This document shows, one piece after another, positions 1 to 6,079 of a stretch of DNA of 6,097 nt (within the stretch, counting starts at the first letter, position 1; every line of letters starts with the position of its first letter). Origin of the DNA: Psychroflexus sp. (lineage in GTDB: Bacteria > Bacteroidota > Bacteroidia > Flavobacteriales > Flavobacteriaceae). A program made the position numbers and the translations under genes. The stretch is from NCBI GenBank assembly GCA_003565575.1, contig PXBV01000372.1:1-6097 (forward strand). The letters run 5' to 3'. The notes beneath the pieces were generated by a model. It saw nothing but the letters and a program-made list of their open reading frames with translations, was not told where the DNA came from and ran no database searches.

Positions 1-980
1 CAGAATTTGATGTGGACTTAGAAGGTAAAGGCCCTGTTACCTATTATAATATCTCTGCAGATGATGAAATGATAGATAATCAAATCAAAACCATTCGTCG
101 TCAATATGGAAAACTAGTCACTCAAGATGAAGTGAAAGATGGTTTTACAGTTGTTGGGACTTTTCATAATGAGGAAGAAGGCATTGAAAATGAAGCTACT
201 TTTAAAGCAGAGGACATCGATGGAAAAACCAATAAGAAAGAATTATTAGGAGCTAAAGTTGGCGATCAGGTGACTTTAAAGTCCAATAAATTGTTCAAAG
301 ATGATGAGACTTTAGCCAGACATTTAGGTCTTGAGCAGGATAAAGTTGACGGACTTAAAGTGGACTTGACATTCACCATCAAAGAGATCAATGAACAAGT
401 TTTAGCTGAACTGAATCAAGACTTATTTGATAAAGCTTTTGGAGAAGGTGAAGTTACTTCAGAAGAAGAGGCCAAAGCTAAAATAGCAGAGCAGTCTAAA
501 GAAACCTTTAAGCAACAAGGCGATCAGCAATTCTTTAATGATGTGACAGAAGAGTTGATTGAAAAAGCTCAAATGGAATTACCTTCAGAATTTCTTCAAA
601 AGTGGTTACAGACTCAAGGTGAGAAACAATTAACTCCAGAAGAAGCTAAGGAAGAGTATGAAAAAAGCGAAAAAGGCATCAAATACCAATTGATTGAAGC
701 CAAAATAGCTAAAGATAACGATGTAAAAGTAGAGCTTGAGGACATCAAAAAAGTAGCTAAGGAGAAGATAAAAATGCAGATGATGCAGTTTGGTCAAATG
801 GATTTTCCTGAAGAACAAATGGAAGGCATTATTCAGAATCTCTTGTCCAACCAAGAACAAGTCAAGCAATTTTCTGAAGAAGTAATGGTGCAAAAATTAC
901 TTCAGTTATATAAAGACAAAATGAACGTTGAAGAAAAAGATGTAACCTATAAAGAGTTTGTAGATACCGTTTACAAATAA
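1..980 (+). CDS. tig: Trigger factor, 3' part (N-terminus outside window)
   Basis: Ribosome-associated chaperone that binds nascent polypeptides at the exit tunnel. The frame is open from base 3 to the TAA at 978-980 and codes for 325 residues. A GTG at 12 is in frame, but the residues before it (EFD) continue the family sequence, so the gene runs off the left edge. The usual length is about 430-450 residues, so roughly 110-120 residues, most of the ribosome-binding domain, are missing. Seen in order: the end of that domain (ADDEMIDNQIKTIRRQYGKL), a divergent FKBP-like domain (about bases 130-400, including VGDQVTL and GLKVDLTFTIKEI), and a long Glu/Lys/Gln-rich helical C-terminal domain (about 400-980) forming the substrate cradle. 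A Met-rich stretch lies near bases 773-825. The weak FKBP conservation fits Bacteroidota trigger factors, and I would not claim prolyl isomerase activity from it. Identity is confident from domain order and position before clpP-clpX. Confidence 0.93.
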   Translation, partial: EFDVDLEGKGPVTYYNISADDEMIDNQIKTIRRQYGKLVTQDEVKDGFTVVGTFHNEEEGIENEATFKAEDIDGKTNKKELLGAKVGDQVTLKSNKLFKDDETLARHLGLEQDKVDGLKVDLTFTIKEINEQVLAELNQDLFDKAFGEGEVTSEEEAKAKIAEQSKETFKQQGDQQFFNDVTEELIEKAQMELPSEFLQKWLQTQGEKQLTPEEAKEEYEKSEKGIKYQLIEAKIAKDNDVKVELEDIKKVAKEKIKMQMMQFGQMDFPEEQMEGIIQNLLSNQEQVKQFSEEVMVQKLLQLYKDKMNVEEKDVTYKEFVDTVYK

Positions 981-992
981 ACTTAATAAATA

Positions 993-1064
993 AAATGCGT
1001 ATAGCTTGAAGTTAACATTTAGTAAAAATAAAGGCTAGGTATTAACTTCAAGCTATATTCGTTT
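993..1064 (+). terminator. Long hairpin between tig and clpP, possible terminator
   Basis: TATAGCTTGAAGTTAA (1000-1015) is the exact reverse complement of 1042-1057, giving a 16-bp perfect stem. With one C/U mismatch and two wobble pairs the stem extends outward to 993/1064. After one mismatch it continues inward, 1017-1023 with 1034-1040, wobbles included, leaving a 10-nt A-rich loop. Only a broken T tract (TTCGTTTA) follows, so it is a weak fit to an intrinsic terminator compared with the one after clpX. It may terminate or attenuate tig transcription, or serve as an RNA processing or stability element upstream of clpP. The structure itself is certain; the role is inferred. Confidence 0.55.
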
Positions 1065-1072
1065 AAAATTAT

Positions 1073-1078
1073 AGAGGA
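1073..1078 (+). promoter_or_regulatory. Shine-Dalgarno-like site of clpP
   Basis: AGAGGA lies 5 nt before the clpP ATG at 1084. It is the only convincing purine-rich SD-like site before a gene in this window. The other starts (clpX, cyoE, both COX3, COX4) have AT-rich leaders without one, as is usual in Bacteroidota. It supports 1084 as the start, although an in-frame ATG two codons later cannot be excluded. Confidence 0.4.
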
Positions 1079-1083
1079 CTACT

Positions 1084-1758
1084 ATGAAAATGGATAAAGA
1101 ATTTAAAAAATTTGTAACCAAAGACCACGGTGTCAACGCAAATTATTATGACAAAGTCATAACTAGTATGATTCCTACGGCAATGACCCCCAATATTATA
1201 GAAGAGCGCCAAATGAATGCAGTTGCAATGGATGTATTTTCTAGATTGATGATGGACAGGATTATTTTTTTAGGAACACCTATAAATGACCAAGTAGCTA
1301 ATATTATTCAAGCTCAATTGTTGTTTTTAGAAAGTACAGATTCTTCAAAAGACATTCAGATTTATATCAATTCACCAGGAGGAAGTGTTTATGCTGGTTT
1401 AGGAATTTATGATACTATGCAGTTTATCAAACCTGACGTAGCTACCATAAATACGGGCATTGCTGCCTCTATGGGAGCGGTATTGCTTTGTGCTGGTACT
1501 GCAGGAAAACGAAGTGGACTACCGCACTCTAGAGTAATGATTCATCAACCAATGGGAGGCGCTCAAGGGCAAGCTGATGATATTGAAATAACAGCTAATC
1601 AAATTTTACTTCTGAAGGAAGAATTATATAAAATCATTTCTAAACACTCTGGAAAATCCTATGACGATGTTTATGCAGATGGCGATAGAGATTACTGGAT
1701 GAAAGCAGAGGCAGCCAAGGCTTATGGAATGATTGATGAAATATTGACAAGAGACTAA
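1084..1758 (+). CDS. clpP: ATP-dependent Clp protease proteolytic subunit ClpP
   Basis: Cytoplasmic serine peptidase that forms a double-heptamer barrel and degrades proteins unfolded and fed in by ClpX. It has 224 residues, slightly longer than the E. coli enzyme because of an N-terminal extension typical of flavobacterial ClpP. The catalytic triad is Ser129 (in GIAASMGA), His154 (in VMIHQP) and Asp203 (in DRDYWM). The spacings of 25 and 49 residues equal those of E. coli ClpP. The oxyanion and substrate-strand motif INSPGGSV (95-102) and the handle region QGQADDIEI (161-169) are present. ATG 1084 is preceded by AGAGGA. clpX follows after 3 bp, so the two are almost certainly cotranscribed and probably translationally coupled. 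No truncation or missing key residue is seen. The N-terminal residues may be processed, as in other ClpPs, but no cleavage site can be placed with confidence. Confidence 0.97.
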   Translation: MKMDKEFKKFVTKDHGVNANYYDKVITSMIPTAMTPNIIEERQMNAVAMDVFSRLMMDRIIFLGTPINDQVANIIQAQLLFLESTDSSKDIQIYINSPGGSVYAGLGIYDTMQFIKPDVATINTGIAASMGAVLLCAGTAGKRSGLPHSRVMIHQPMGGAQGQADDIEITANQILLLKEELYKIISKHSGKSYDDVYADGDRDYWMKAEAAKAYGMIDEILTRD

Positions 1759-1761
1759 ATT

Positions 1762-2994
1762 ATGGCAAAAGAAGAGTTAGAATGTTCATTCTGTGGACGT
1801 AAAAAAGCAGAAACCAACTTGCTCATTGCAGGCTTGGATGCTCATATTTGCGACAGATGTATTGAACAGGCTCATGGCATTGTGTTAGAAGAGTCCAAAC
1901 AAGATAGTACAGAAGAGCTTACTTCAGAATTAAAATTAAGAAAGCCTAAAGCTATAAAATCTTTTTTGGATGAATATGTTATTGGACAAGACCAAACCAA
2001 AAAAGTAATGTCTGTTGCTGTTTACAACCATTACAAACGTTTATTGCAGCCTAAATCTAATGATGATATTGAAATTCAAAAGAGTAACATCATCATGGCA
2101 GGGCAAACAGGTACAGGAAAAACACTTGTAGCAAAAACCATTGCCAGAATGTTAAATGTGCCTTTAGCTATCGTGGACGCAACAGTACTAACAGAGGCTG
2201 GTTATGTAGGTGAAGACGTGGAAACTATTTTAACCAAACTTCTTGCAGCTGCAGATTACAATGTTGAGAAAGCTGAGCATGGTATTGTTTTTATAGACGA
2301 AATTGATAAAATTGCTAGAAAAAGTGATAATCCTTCAATTACTAGAGACGTAAGTGGAGAAGGAGTACAGCAAGCGCTGCTGAAACTTCTGGAAGGAACA
2401 ACTGTAAACGTCCCACCAAAAGGAGGAAGAAAACATCCAGACCAAAAATTTATTGAAGTTAACACAGAGAATATTCTGTTTATAGCAGGAGGTGCTTTTG
2501 ATGGTATTGAAAAAAATATTTCCAAACGTCTGAACATGCAAGCTGTAGGTTATGGGGCTTCCAAACTTGGCGAAAGTGTGGATAAAGAAAATATTCTACA
2601 ATACATTATACCTAAAGACCTCAAAGATTTTGGATTAATACCAGAAATTATAGGTCGTTTACCTGTTTTAACGTACATGGATCCTTTAGATAAGGAAACA
2701 CTAAGGTTGATTTTAACTGAGCCTAAAAATGCCATCATTAAGCAGTACCAAAAGTTGTTTGAAATGGATCATATCGATTTTCAAATTACAGATGGAGCTT
2801 TAAACTTTATAGTTGAAAAAGCTTTAGAATATAAGCTAGGGGCTAGAGGTTTACGTTCTCTTTGTGAAGCCATTTTAACAGATGCAATGTTTGATATGCC
2901 AGAAAGTGATGAAACTGAACTTAAAGTGACCAAGTCTTACGCAGAAAAAGCTTTAGAAAGAACCAGTTTGAGAAAACTGAAAGCTGTCAGTTAG
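1762..2994 (+). CDS. clpX: ATP-dependent Clp protease ATP-binding subunit ClpX
   Basis: AAA+ unfoldase that recognises tagged or adaptor-delivered proteins, unfolds them with ATP and threads them into ClpP. It has 410 residues, the usual family length. An N-terminal zinc-binding domain carries C8-x2-C11 and C30-x2-C33. The AAA+ module follows: Walker A GQTGTGKT (114-121), pore-1 loop GYVGE (147-151), Walker B IVFIDE (175-180), the RKH loop (223-225), the arginine finger in EIIGRLP (Arg299) and sensor 2 GARGLRS (360-366). The ClpP-docking loop, IGF in E. coli, appears to read VGY (262-264). The ATG lies 3 bp after the clpP stop with no SD, consistent with coupling to clpP translation. A strong terminator begins 28 bp after the stop, so clpX ends the operon; no lon gene follows, unlike in E. 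coli. All key residues are present, so it should be an active partner of the adjacent ClpP. Confidence 0.97.
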   Translation: MAKEELECSFCGRKKAETNLLIAGLDAHICDRCIEQAHGIVLEESKQDSTEELTSELKLRKPKAIKSFLDEYVIGQDQTKKVMSVAVYNHYKRLLQPKSNDDIEIQKSNIIMAGQTGTGKTLVAKTIARMLNVPLAIVDATVLTEAGYVGEDVETILTKLLAAADYNVEKAEHGIVFIDEIDKIARKSDNPSITRDVSGEGVQQALLKLLEGTTVNVPPKGGRKHPDQKFIEVNTENILFIAGGAFDGIEKNISKRLNMQAVGYGASKLGESVDKENILQYIIPKDLKDFGLIPEIIGRLPVLTYMDPLDKETLRLILTEPKNAIIKQYQKLFEMDHIDFQITDGALNFIVEKALEYKLGARGLRSLCEAILTDAMFDMPESDETELKVTKSYAEKALERTSLRKLKAVS

Positions 2995-3022
2995 GTAAAG
3001 ATTCACTCCAAGAACAATAATT

Positions 3023-3056
3023 AAAGTCCTTATGCTAAAAGTGTAAGGACTTTTTT
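3023..3056 (+). terminator. Intrinsic terminator of the clpP-clpX operon
   Basis: AAAGTCCTTA (3023-3032) pairs perfectly with TAAGGACTTT (3044-3053). Two wobble pairs and a C-G pair extend the stem to 3035/3041, leaving a 5-nt loop TAAAA. The 3' arm runs directly into six T (3051-3056). This is a textbook rho-independent terminator placed 28 bp after the clpX stop. It separates the proteostasis genes from the oxidase genes. Confidence 0.92.
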
Positions 3057-3161
3057 CTTATTTAAGTTCTTGATGATTAACCCTTTCAAAAAAGGTATTT
3101 AAATCAAAATACTTAGTAAATATTAACGTAAGTCTGCTTCTTCAAAAAAACTTTTTAGGCG

Positions 3162-3169
3162 TATCTTTG
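3162..3169 (+). promoter_or_regulatory. Promoter -7 element of the cyoE/oxidase operon
   Basis: TATCTTTG matches the Bacteroidota primary sigma factor -7 consensus TAnnTTTG exactly and is followed by CACAAAA, a context common at such promoters. No clear TTG -33 element is present; TTC at 3141-3143 sits at about the right distance (18 nt). Transcription would start a few bases downstream, near 3173-3176, leaving a leader of only about 10-13 nt before the TTG start of cyoE. The position after a strong terminator and just before the operon supports it. Confidence 0.75.
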
Positions 3170-3185
3170 CACAAAATTTCGGATA

Positions 3186-4088
3186 TTGTCAAATTCCATT
3201 GCATACACACATATATACCCTTGGATAGAAGACTTTAAGCAGCTTACCAAATTTAGATTAGCCATTAGTGTTGTCTTTTCATCCATTGCTGGCTATTTAT
3301 TGGGTATTGATGAATTTCACTTTGGTAATCTACTCCTTCTAGCCTTTGGAGGTTACGCTATGGTAGGCGCTTCTAATGCATTTAATCAAATTATAGAAAA
3401 GGATTTGGATGCTAAGATGAAGCGTACCAAAAATCGACCTATACCTTCAGGGACAATGTCTGTAAGTACGGCATTTATTATAGCATCGGTCTTGACCGTG
3501 TTAGGCTTGCTGATGCTGTTTGTTATCAATCCTATCACAGCCATGTTTGGAGCTGTTTCTATATTTTTATATGTAAGTGTTTATACGCCCTTAAAAACCC
3601 TAACACCTTTATCTGTATTTGTTGGTGCATTTCCTGGTGCAATTCCATTTATGTTAGGCTGGGTAGCTGCAACTGGAAGCTTTGGAATCGAAGCTGGAAC
3701 GCTGTTTATGATTCAATTTTTTTGGCAATTCCCACATTTTTGGTCACTCGGATGGTGGCTTTATGATGATTACAAAGAGGGTGGCTTTTTTATGCTTCCC
3801 ACAGGAAAAAGAGATAAAGGAACAGCTATTCAAATTATACTCTACACTATTTGGACGCTTTTGGTTTCAGTAGTTCCCGTTTTGGGAGTTACAGGTGAGC
3901 TTCAGCTTTCGGTATTATCCGCTATAATAGTTTTTACACTAGGGCTTATCATGCTGTATTATGCCATAAAGCTTTTTAAAAACAGACAAACCAAAGATGC
4001 AAGACAATTGATGTTGGCAAGTGTCTCCTACATTACATTAATACAAATTATTTACGTACTTGATAAATATATAAGACTATGGCTTTAA
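3186..4088 (+). CDS. cyoE: Protoheme IX farnesyltransferase (heme O synthase)
   Basis: Inner-membrane UbiA-superfamily prenyltransferase that adds farnesyl to heme b to give heme O, the precursor of heme A for aa3-type oxidases. It has 300 residues and many membrane helices. The Asp-rich substrate site reads as N64 to P85, with N67, E71, D75, M78, R80-T81 and R84-P85 matching the family pattern NxxxDxxxDxxMxRTxxRP, although E71 replaces the first Asp. Also present are YTPLK (133-137), the region FPGAIPFMLGW (149-159), WQFPHFW (180-186) and DDYKEGGFFMLP (194-205), the second polar loop. The start is TTG 3186: the frame is open upstream only to a TAG at 3156-3158 and holds no ATG or GTG there, and the next in-frame ATG is far inside the conserved core. 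The stop overlaps the next gene by 10 bp. It is also called ctaB. It heads the oxidase accessory operon. Function is confident; the exact start is less so. Confidence 0.94.
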   Translation: MSNSIAYTHIYPWIEDFKQLTKFRLAISVVFSSIAGYLLGIDEFHFGNLLLLAFGGYAMVGASNAFNQIIEKDLDAKMKRTKNRPIPSGTMSVSTAFIIASVLTVLGLLMLFVINPITAMFGAVSIFLYVSVYTPLKTLTPLSVFVGAFPGAIPFMLGWVAATGSFGIEAGTLFMIQFFWQFPHFWSLGWWLYDDYKEGGFFMLPTGKRDKGTAIQIILYTIWTLLVSVVPVLGVTGELQLSVLSAIIVFTLGLIMLYYAIKLFKNRQTKDARQLMLASVSYITLIQIIYVLDKYIRLWL

Positions 4089-4645
4089 ATGAAAAACACC
4101 AACGCGCTAGAATGATGATGATGTGGTTTGGCATTATCAGCATGGGAATGATGTTCGCGGGGCTTACAAGTGCTTATGTAGTAAGTAAAAATAGACCCGA
4201 TTGGCTTACAGACTATCAGCTTCCTGATGTATTTATCTGGAGTACATTAGTTATTTTTTTAAGTAGCCTTACTTTTCATTTTGCAAAAAAATTCACAGAA
4301 CAAGGAGATAGGCCAAAAGCTAACCTTTTAATCTTATCAACATTTTTATTAGGAGTTTTGTTTGTGATTATGCAATTTATAGGTTTCAATAACATTGTTG
4401 AAGCAGGTTATTACTTTACAGGAAGTGCAAGTAGTATTACAATGTCTTTCATTTACTTACTTGTGTTAGCTCATGTTGTGCACGTGGTTGCGGGTTTAAT
4501 CGTGCTTTTAGTTGTAATTTATAATCATTTTAAAAAGAAATATTCAAAGCAGAATATGCTAGGAATGCTTTTGGGCGTTACCTTTTGGCATTTTGTAGAT
4601 GGGCTATGGCTTTATCTCTTTTTGTTTTTATATTTCTTTAGATAA
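4079..4645 (+). CDS. Short heme-copper oxidase subunit III family protein
   Basis: Membrane protein of the COX3 family with 188 residues and five predicted helices (about 12-34, 50-68, 82-104, 119-148 and 164-186). Family signatures are SSLTFHFA in helix 2 (62-69), AHVVHVVAG in helix 4 (131-139) and FWHFVDGLWLYLF in helix 5 (169-181). It departs from standard COX3 in two places. The QxxEW motif of helix 3 is reduced to QFIGF (99-103), so the conserved Glu is absent, and the TGFHGxHV motif becomes LVLAHVVHV. Helix 1 is very Met-rich (M12-15, M22, M24, M25). It starts at ATG 4079 inside the cyoE 3' end, so translational coupling is likely. The out-of-frame ATG at 4089 gives only eight codons. 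It probably serves as a second COX3-like or assembly subunit beside the longer paralogue downstream. Family assignment is firm; its specific role in the complex is inferred. Confidence 0.87.
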   Translation: MALNEKHQRARMMMMWFGIISMGMMFAGLTSAYVVSKNRPDWLTDYQLPDVFIWSTLVIFLSSLTFHFAKKFTEQGDRPKANLLILSTFLLGVLFVIMQFIGFNNIVEAGYYFTGSASSITMSFIYLLVLAHVVHVVAGLIVLLVVIYNHFKKKYSKQNMLGMLLGVTFWHFVDGLWLYLFLFLYFFR

Positions 4646-4658
4646 TAATAAAATTGTC

Positions 4659-4666
4659 TATTTTTG
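4659..4666 (+). promoter_or_regulatory. Possible internal promoter before the second COX3 gene
   Basis: TATTTTTG fits the -7 consensus TAnnTTTG exactly and lies in the 44-bp gap between the two COX3 genes, which would put a transcript start 15-20 nt before ATG 4690. No TTG is found at the expected -33 distance, and the gap is very AT-rich, so a chance match is quite possible. Confidence 0.3.
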
Positions 4667-4689
4667 TGGGACATTAATATTAGATTTTT

Positions 4690-5676
4690 ATGGAAGCTAC
4701 TACCGTTGCAAAAACAGGTACCGAAGGAAAAGTATGGGGTGGAGGTGATGAGAAGCCTCTAAAAGCAAGTTATGGAAAATTGATGATGTGGTTTTTTATT
4801 ACATCAGATGCCCTAACCTTTTCAGGATTTCTAGCCGCTTATGGCTTTACAAGATTTAAATTTATAAATGAGTGGCCAATTGCGGATGAGGTCTTTAATC
4901 ACTTCCCGTTTTTACATGGAGTAGATGCTCCCATGTATTATGTGGCCTTGATGACTTTCATTTTGATTTTTTCTTCTGTAACTATGGTTCTTGCTGTAGA
5001 TGCAGGGCATCACATGAAAAAAAATAAAGTTATTACCTATATGGCTCTAACTATACTTGGTGGTATAGTGTTTTTAGGGTCACAAGCTTGGGAATGGTCC
5101 AACTTTATTTCTGGTGAATATGGCGCAGTTGAAACTAGAAGTGGAAAAATATTACAGTTTGCAGATGCAGACGGAAAACGTGTTTCTATTGAAGATTTTA
5201 CAACAGTAAGCCCAAAAGATAGAACAACTCACGAATCCAGAAAAGGTATATGGTATAAATCTGAACCTACTTATAATCCTATATCTATAGATGATGTTAA
5301 GTCTGGTTTCGCAGCTAATCCAGATTTGAGAGTTAGAACAATGCAACTTACAGAGGAAGGTGAAAAGACTCTCTTATCTAGAGAAGAGTCTTTGCTAACC
5401 TTAAATGACTCAGGAATAGGAGTAATACAAGGCGCTAATTTATCTCAAAACGAATATGGTGCTCCACTATTTGGCGGTTTCTTTTTCTTTATTACAGGCT
5501 TTCACGGTTTTCACGTATTCTCAGGAGTTCTTATTTTAATCATTATATTTTTCAATGTATTAATAGGGACTTACGAGAAAAGAGGAAGTTATGAAATGGT
5601 AGAGAAAGTAGGTCTTTATTGGCACTTTGTTGATTTGGTTTGGGTATTCGTTTTCACATTCTTCTACTTAGTATAA
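4690..5676 (+). CDS. ctaE: Cytochrome c oxidase subunit III with large periplasmic insertion
   Basis: Accessory core subunit of an aa3-type cytochrome c oxidase, packing against subunit I in the inner membrane. It has 328 residues and five helices (about 31-55, 82-104, 115-137, 258-293 and 307-327). Canonical motifs are QAWEW (132-136, Glu135 being the conserved acidic residue), TGFHGFHVFSG (269-279) and YWHFVDLVWVFVF (310-322). Basic loops at 110-113 (KKNK) and 297-298 place the helix 2-3 and 4-5 loops in the cytoplasm. The region 141-255 between helices 3 and 4 is therefore periplasmic. Most COX3 proteins have a short loop here; this one has about 115 polar residues, bounded on each side by EYGA (143-146 and 255-258). 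I recall similar inserts in other flavobacterial subunits III. The N-terminus (1-30) is soluble and Gly-rich. ATG 4690 has an AT-rich leader and no SD. It is a paralogue of the preceding gene. Confidence 0.93.
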   Translation: MEATTVAKTGTEGKVWGGGDEKPLKASYGKLMMWFFITSDALTFSGFLAAYGFTRFKFINEWPIADEVFNHFPFLHGVDAPMYYVALMTFILIFSSVTMVLAVDAGHHMKKNKVITYMALTILGGIVFLGSQAWEWSNFISGEYGAVETRSGKILQFADADGKRVSIEDFTTVSPKDRTTHESRKGIWYKSEPTYNPISIDDVKSGFAANPDLRVRTMQLTEEGEKTLLSREESLLTLNDSGIGVIQGANLSQNEYGAPLFGGFFFFITGFHGFHVFSGVLILIIIFFNVLIGTYEKRGSYEMVEKVGLYWHFVDLVWVFVFTFFYLV

Positions 5677-5698
5677 ATATTTAAATTAATTTATTATT

Positions 5699-6058
5699 AT
5701 GGCTCAAGATATAACGCATCACGAAGGAGCAACAAAAAGGATTTGGTCAGTTTTTGTTATACTATCCATCCTTACCATTGTTGAAGTTATTTTAGGAATA
5801 TTAAGACTTGACGTTCTAGTTTTTACAGAAGTAGTTTCTATGTCACTTCAAAACTGGATTTTTATTATACTTACCATTATAAAAGCTTATTACATTGTGT
5901 GGGCATTTATGCATATGGAACACGAAACCGCAAGCTTAAGACGAACCGTTGTCTGGACAGGTGTTTTTTTAATTTGCTACCTCGTTGCTATTCTGCTTAT
6001 TGAAGGAGCTTACATCCAAGATATCTATGACAACAGTTTCATGACGTGGGACTTTTAA
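5699..6058 (+). CDS. Cytochrome c oxidase subunit IV family protein (COX4_pro type)
   Basis: Small inner-membrane subunit associated with bacterial heme-copper oxidases; its role is structural or in assembly rather than catalytic. It has 119 residues with three helices (about 14-36, 51-71 and 84-103). The family hallmark is in helix 2: a Lys in the membrane (K62) followed by AYYIVWAFMHMEHE (63-76), matching the K...FMH pattern of prokaryotic subunit IV. A short His-containing N-terminus (ITHHEG) precedes helix 1, and the tail ends MTWDF. The gene follows the second COX3 after 22 bases that are all A or T, with no SD site. No terminator comes between them, so cotranscription is likely. Order after two COX3 genes is as in other flavobacteria. 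Alternative names in databases include caa3-type oxidase subunit IV. The low conservation of this family makes function less certain than for its neighbours. Confidence 0.88.
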   Translation: MAQDITHHEGATKRIWSVFVILSILTIVEVILGILRLDVLVFTEVVSMSLQNWIFIILTIIKAYYIVWAFMHMEHETASLRRTVVWTGVFLICYLVAILLIEGAYIQDIYDNSFMTWDF

Positions 6059-6079
6059 GAAAAAAAAGGTTAAATATAC

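Noticed and set aside
12..14. GTG as the start of the first gene
   Set aside because: The frame is open to the left edge, the residues before it fit trigger factor, and the N-terminal domain would be missing.
630..893. 87-residue open frame on the - strand inside tig
   Set aside because: It is antisense to a conserved gene, rich in Phe/Leu/Tyr as expected from the complement of Lys/Glu-rich codons, and has no promoter or initiation signal.
1054..1061. TATATTCG as a clpP promoter
   Set aside because: It is one base off TAnnTTTG, has no TTG at the -33 distance, and lies in the right arm of the hairpin. It is too weak to list as a feature.
2256..2738. Three - strand open frames inside clpX
   Set aside because: They overlap the conserved AAA+ module in antisense, resemble no family I know, and overlap each other.
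3061..3161. Small RNA or riboswitch upstream of cyoE
   Set aside because: Only short, weak AT-rich pairings are visible, and the region lies upstream of the likely transcript start, so it would not be in the cyoE leader.
4089..4115. ATG directly after the cyoE stop (TAAATG) as the start of the next gene
   Set aside because: It is out of frame with the COX3 protein and reaches TGA after eight codons. ATG 4079 is in the correct frame.
5152..5346. 64-residue - strand frame inside the COX3 insertion
   Set aside because: It is antisense to a frame that stays in register with conserved helices on both sides, and it has no supporting signal.
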